64,000 bases of DNA from Sipunculus nudus (Eukaryota > Annelida > Sipuncula > Golfingiida > Sipunculidae): the NCBI GenBank assembly GCA_026874595.1, contig CM049307.1:75492643-75556642 (forward strand), in the 5' to 3' direction. The notes beneath the pieces are model-generated. The model was not told the origin of the DNA. It worked only from the letters and a program-made list of their open reading frames with translations, and made no database searches. Each line of letters starts with the position of its first letter. Within the stretch, counting starts at the first letter, position 1. Below are positions 60,950-64,000 of this stretch, in pieces. The position numbers were made by a program, and so were the translations under genes.

Positions 60950-62264
60950 TGAATAACATATATAATTTGTGTATTGAAAAGAGGGAAACATTTTATTTAT
61001 GTGGTGTTTTAACTTTGTTTCCGGCTTCATTGCACAGCCTCTGTAGTAACCAAATTTAAAGTTCATTTCAGCTTACGTACTACAGGTATAAAACAACTGC
61101 TTCACAAATATCCACAATAAATCCATTGGTAAATGAATAAGCAAGTTACTGCATACATGTACTGATAATAATATGTGACTGAGTGGCTATCCTTTTTACC
61201 ATCAGTATAAAGCACTTTTCAAATTTGTTAAATTTCAAATGATGCAGGGATAAATGGTGACACTGCAATGACAATTATTTTTTCAGATGCCTTTTTAGAT
61301 GCCGCTTTCACTTTCTATTCTGAAAGGAAATTTAATAGCTCTTTTATTTCGCAACCTCATGCCACCACAATAAATCTAGTGCAAACCAGATTTCATGCAA
61401 ATGTGATTATGTAGCATGTTCAAACAGAGCTCGAAGAATTGAGGTCCCCATATATAGAACTCACTTTGGCATTGTGGTCCAGAACCTGCCCATACAGGTT
61501 GCTGATAATAACCAACCCTCCTTACTCTGTCTTTATGCCAGATCACTTATTCTTTCCCCGGCCAGAGAGACGTCAGTTTTCGGGGTCTGTCCAAATATCA
61601 TGCGTCAGTTCAAAGTGCAGTCATGCACTAAAAACCTAATTATAACTACACCAATTGATCTGACCAATATTGAAAGCAGGGGATTAGTAAATGATATAGA
61701 AAGTAATCTTGAGTATGTCATCAAGTTACTTATATTAGTTACTGAAATAACATAGCTTGAAAAAGAAAGTTATATTGTGTAGGTAGAGAAAAGGAAAATG
61801 CTGTGCACTCAAATCCTTTAATGGAGTATACAAGGATGGTCAATTTTTTAAGTCAGTGTTCTCAATGTGTGAATTGTGTATTCAGATAGATGGCTTGAGG
61901 CTTTTGTACCCCTTGTATGCCCATTATTACTAAAAGTTCATTGTTTTATGGCCATATTTTTTTCTCCTATGAGTCATATAAACAAATGTTTGTATACAAT
62001 TGAAACTCCTCCTATACTTTCATACACTCACACATGTTTCCAGAGCCAGTTCAATGGGTCCAAACTTCATAGTGTTTTTTTCTCCAGATCATTTAATCTG
62101 TGTTTCATTTGCCTCAGCATGGTTCATGGGCTCCAACCTTGCACTCATACAGACAATAATTGTCTGCACTGTCATTTGTTCAAGTGTCTGTAGTATAGGG
62201 TTATGTGTCCTTAATACAGAGGCTCCCACAAGCTGAGGATCCACTGTATCTATCACACAGGGAC
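60950..62264. other. Unassigned; one exon-like patch
   Basis: AT-rich sequence except 61430-61640, which is GC-richer with CCCCGGCCAGAGAGACGTC. No splice pair in a consistent phase is found on either strand. Confidence 0.4.
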
Positions 62265-63112
62265 CTACAGCACCCTGTAAACAAGACCATTCTGATATGA
62301 GAAGCACCCTGTAAACAAAACCATTCTGATATGGAAGCACCCTGTAAAGAAGATCCTTCTGATATGAGAAGCACCCTGTAAACAAAACCATTCTGATATG
62401 AGAAGCACCCTGTAAACAAAACCATTCTGATATGAGAAGCACCCTGTAAACAATACCATTCTGATATGAGAAGCACCCTGTAAACAAAAACATTCTGATA
62501 TGAGAAGCACCCTGTAAACAAAACCATTCTGATATGGAAGCACCCTGTAAAGAAGATCCTTCTGATATGAGAAGCACCCTGTGAACAATACCATTCTGAT
62601 ATGAGAAGCACCCTGTAAACAAGAACATTCTGATATGAGAATTAAGCACCCTGTAAACAAAACCATTCTGATATGGAAGCACCCTGTAAAGAAGATATTC
62701 TGATATGAGAAGCACCCTGTAAACAAAACCATTCTGATATGAGAAGCACCCTGTAAACAATACCATTCTGATATGAGAAGCACCCTGTAAACAAAACCAT
62801 TCTGATATGAGAAGCACCCTGTAAACAAAACCATTTTGATATGGAAGCACCCTGTAAAGAAGATCCTTCTGATATGAGAAGCACCCTGTAAACAAAACCA
62901 TTCTGATATGAGAAGCACCCTGTAAACAATACCATTCTGATAGGAGAAGCACCCTGTAAACAAAAACATTCTGATATGAGAAGCACCCTGTAAACAAGAA
63001 CATTCTGATATGAGAAGCACCCTGTAAACAAGACCATTCTGATATGAGAAGCACCCTGTAAACAAAACCATTCTGATATGAGAAGCACCCTGTAAACAAT
63101 ACCATTCTGATA
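62265..63112 (+). repeat. 34-bp minisatellite with forkhead-type motif
   Basis: About 25 units of 34 bp made of GAAGCACCCTGTAAACAAAA followed by CCATTCTGATATGA. Roughly 20 units carry GTAAACA; four variant units have GTAAAGAAGAT instead (near 62346, 62549, 62688 and 62856), spaced about 6, 4 and 5 units apart. Three periods equal 102 bp, so stop-free frames arise on the minus strand (up to 338 codons); these are artefacts. There are no unique spacers, so it is not a CRISPR array. Confidence 0.95.
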
Positions 63113-63977
63113 TGACAATCACACTACATAGTCTAACTGGCTAAACACATGCCATGTCTAAAGGCCCTAATTAGTCATGAGATCAGTTAATTTTGATGGC
63201 TGTATAGGCAGGGATTTCCTGTATATACATATTAATAAAATATGCGCATCTGTTGAGCAACCGAGATATATCAGTGGTTGATTGGAATACTATAATCACA
63301 TATCTCATACAATGCACATTTTGTGTGAACATATGTTGCATGCACCCTCCACTTTTTACCGTCTCTGCCCTGTCTGCTTGTTTCCTGAAGCAGAATCTGT
63401 ACTGACCATTATCAGTGAAGGTACTAATACGGACTACTGTATGTCACCCTGCACTGTATTATTTGGTTCTACCCATTTTTATTACTCTGTAGTAGTTTGT
63501 ATTAGTTAGCTAGACACCTTAATGGAACACAAAGAAAATGGTTTGATCCCTAGTAAAGCAGCCTGAGGATATATCTATATACCTTAATTATAATCTATGC
63601 ACTTATTGCATATATGGTATAATTGCCATATGTCTATAGCTAAATAAGAAAAAAGTTGTGTTGGTAGATTCTAGTCAAGAAGCTTCAATATATCTCTTTA
63701 TTACATATTCTATTAAATAATTAACATTTGGCCATTTTAACAGTCAGAGCCATCTACAGGCCAGTAGCCAAAACAAACAAATTATCTCTCAACATTTGAT
63801 TGATTACTGGTACCAAGCCATCACATATTTTGGGTACCTATTACAACAGGATTAACACAGTTCATAAATAAATGACATGGTCATCTGCATGCTTTCTGGT
63901 ATATCCTTCTGGATAAACATGCTGTCAAACAGGTTTAACTGTTTTTGATCATGCACAAAAACATGCTCAATGCATAC
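63113..63977. other. Probable intron, nothing supportable
   Basis: AT-rich sequence between the minisatellite and the possible exon edge at the right end. Confidence 0.4.
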
Positions 63978-64000
63978 CTGGAATGTTCTAACGTGAACCT
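63978..64000 (-). CDS. Possible partial upstream exon of the small-Maf gene
   Basis: On the minus strand the window's last bases read into ACATTCCAG|GTATGC, a good donor. In the phase-0 frame the fragment reads VHVRTFQ without a stop, which would fit the same APVH acceptor. Only 23 bases are visible, so this is a guess. Confidence 0.25.

Noticed and set aside
62089-63105. 338-codon minus-strand frame
   Set aside because: Three 34-bp periods make a 102-bp stop-free cycle; the peptide is a repeat artefact.
62265-63112. Possible CRISPR array
   Set aside because: Repeats abut directly and the intervening bases are also repeated; there are no unique spacers, and the genome is clearly animal.

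Overview
The window is AT-rich, intron-rich metazoan DNA: short exons with GT-AG junctions in long introns, tRNA-derived SINEs, many (TA)n tracts, MITE-like elements and minisatellites. The repeat families (a hairpin-ended element with GTCC microsatellites, and an element ending in GCCCCCGCC) are of a kind seen in mollusc and other lophotrochozoan genomes, so I infer a marine invertebrate, probably a mollusc. There are no bacterial features, and most long open frames are tandem-repeat artefacts.

Two genes face each other tail to tail. On the + strand, three terminal coding exons (6925-7043, 8838-8984, 23301-23399) with two poly(A) signals encode the C-terminus of an alpha-helical protein that looks like a pentatricopeptide-repeat (PPR) protein. 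Its last intron is 14.3 kb and full of repeats. On the - strand lies a small-Maf bZIP transcription factor gene. The DNA-binding and zipper exon (43601-44026) is preceded by two small internal exons (45806-45847, 49749-49856) and by several candidate first exons (52196-52258, 54036-54104, 57688-57819, less surely 55190-55270 and 58195-58254). Every one of these ends in phase 0 and could splice to the same acceptor. The gene probably continues beyond the right edge. A perfect 13-bp Maf recognition element lies in its own intron (46354-46366).

Layout: 1-6.9 kb, intron or upstream DNA with a SINE and a GGTCA half-site cluster; 6.9-24.1 kb, PPR-like gene with nested repeats in its introns; 25.0-26.2 kb, a deleted pogo/Tigger-like transposon inside a (TA)n tract; 27.2-32.9 kb, hairpin-ended elements and a nested MITE; 32.9-37.7 kb, a 33-bp satellite; 38.3-40.4 kb, SINEs and a local duplication; 41.4-58.3 kb (possibly to the end), small-Maf gene; 56.6-57.1 kb, a 17-bp minisatellite; 59.7-60.9 kb, inverted copy of the GCCCCCGCC element; 62.3-63.1 kb, a 34-bp minisatellite carrying a forkhead-type motif.

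No gene-cluster type system is present. The points most worth checking are the alternative first-exon architecture and possible self-regulation of the small-Maf gene, and several tandem arrays whose units coincide with transcription-factor sites (RFX X-box, forkhead, nuclear-receptor half-sites). A 12-bp palindrome, GGTGGCGCCACC, is also shared by three otherwise different repeat families.
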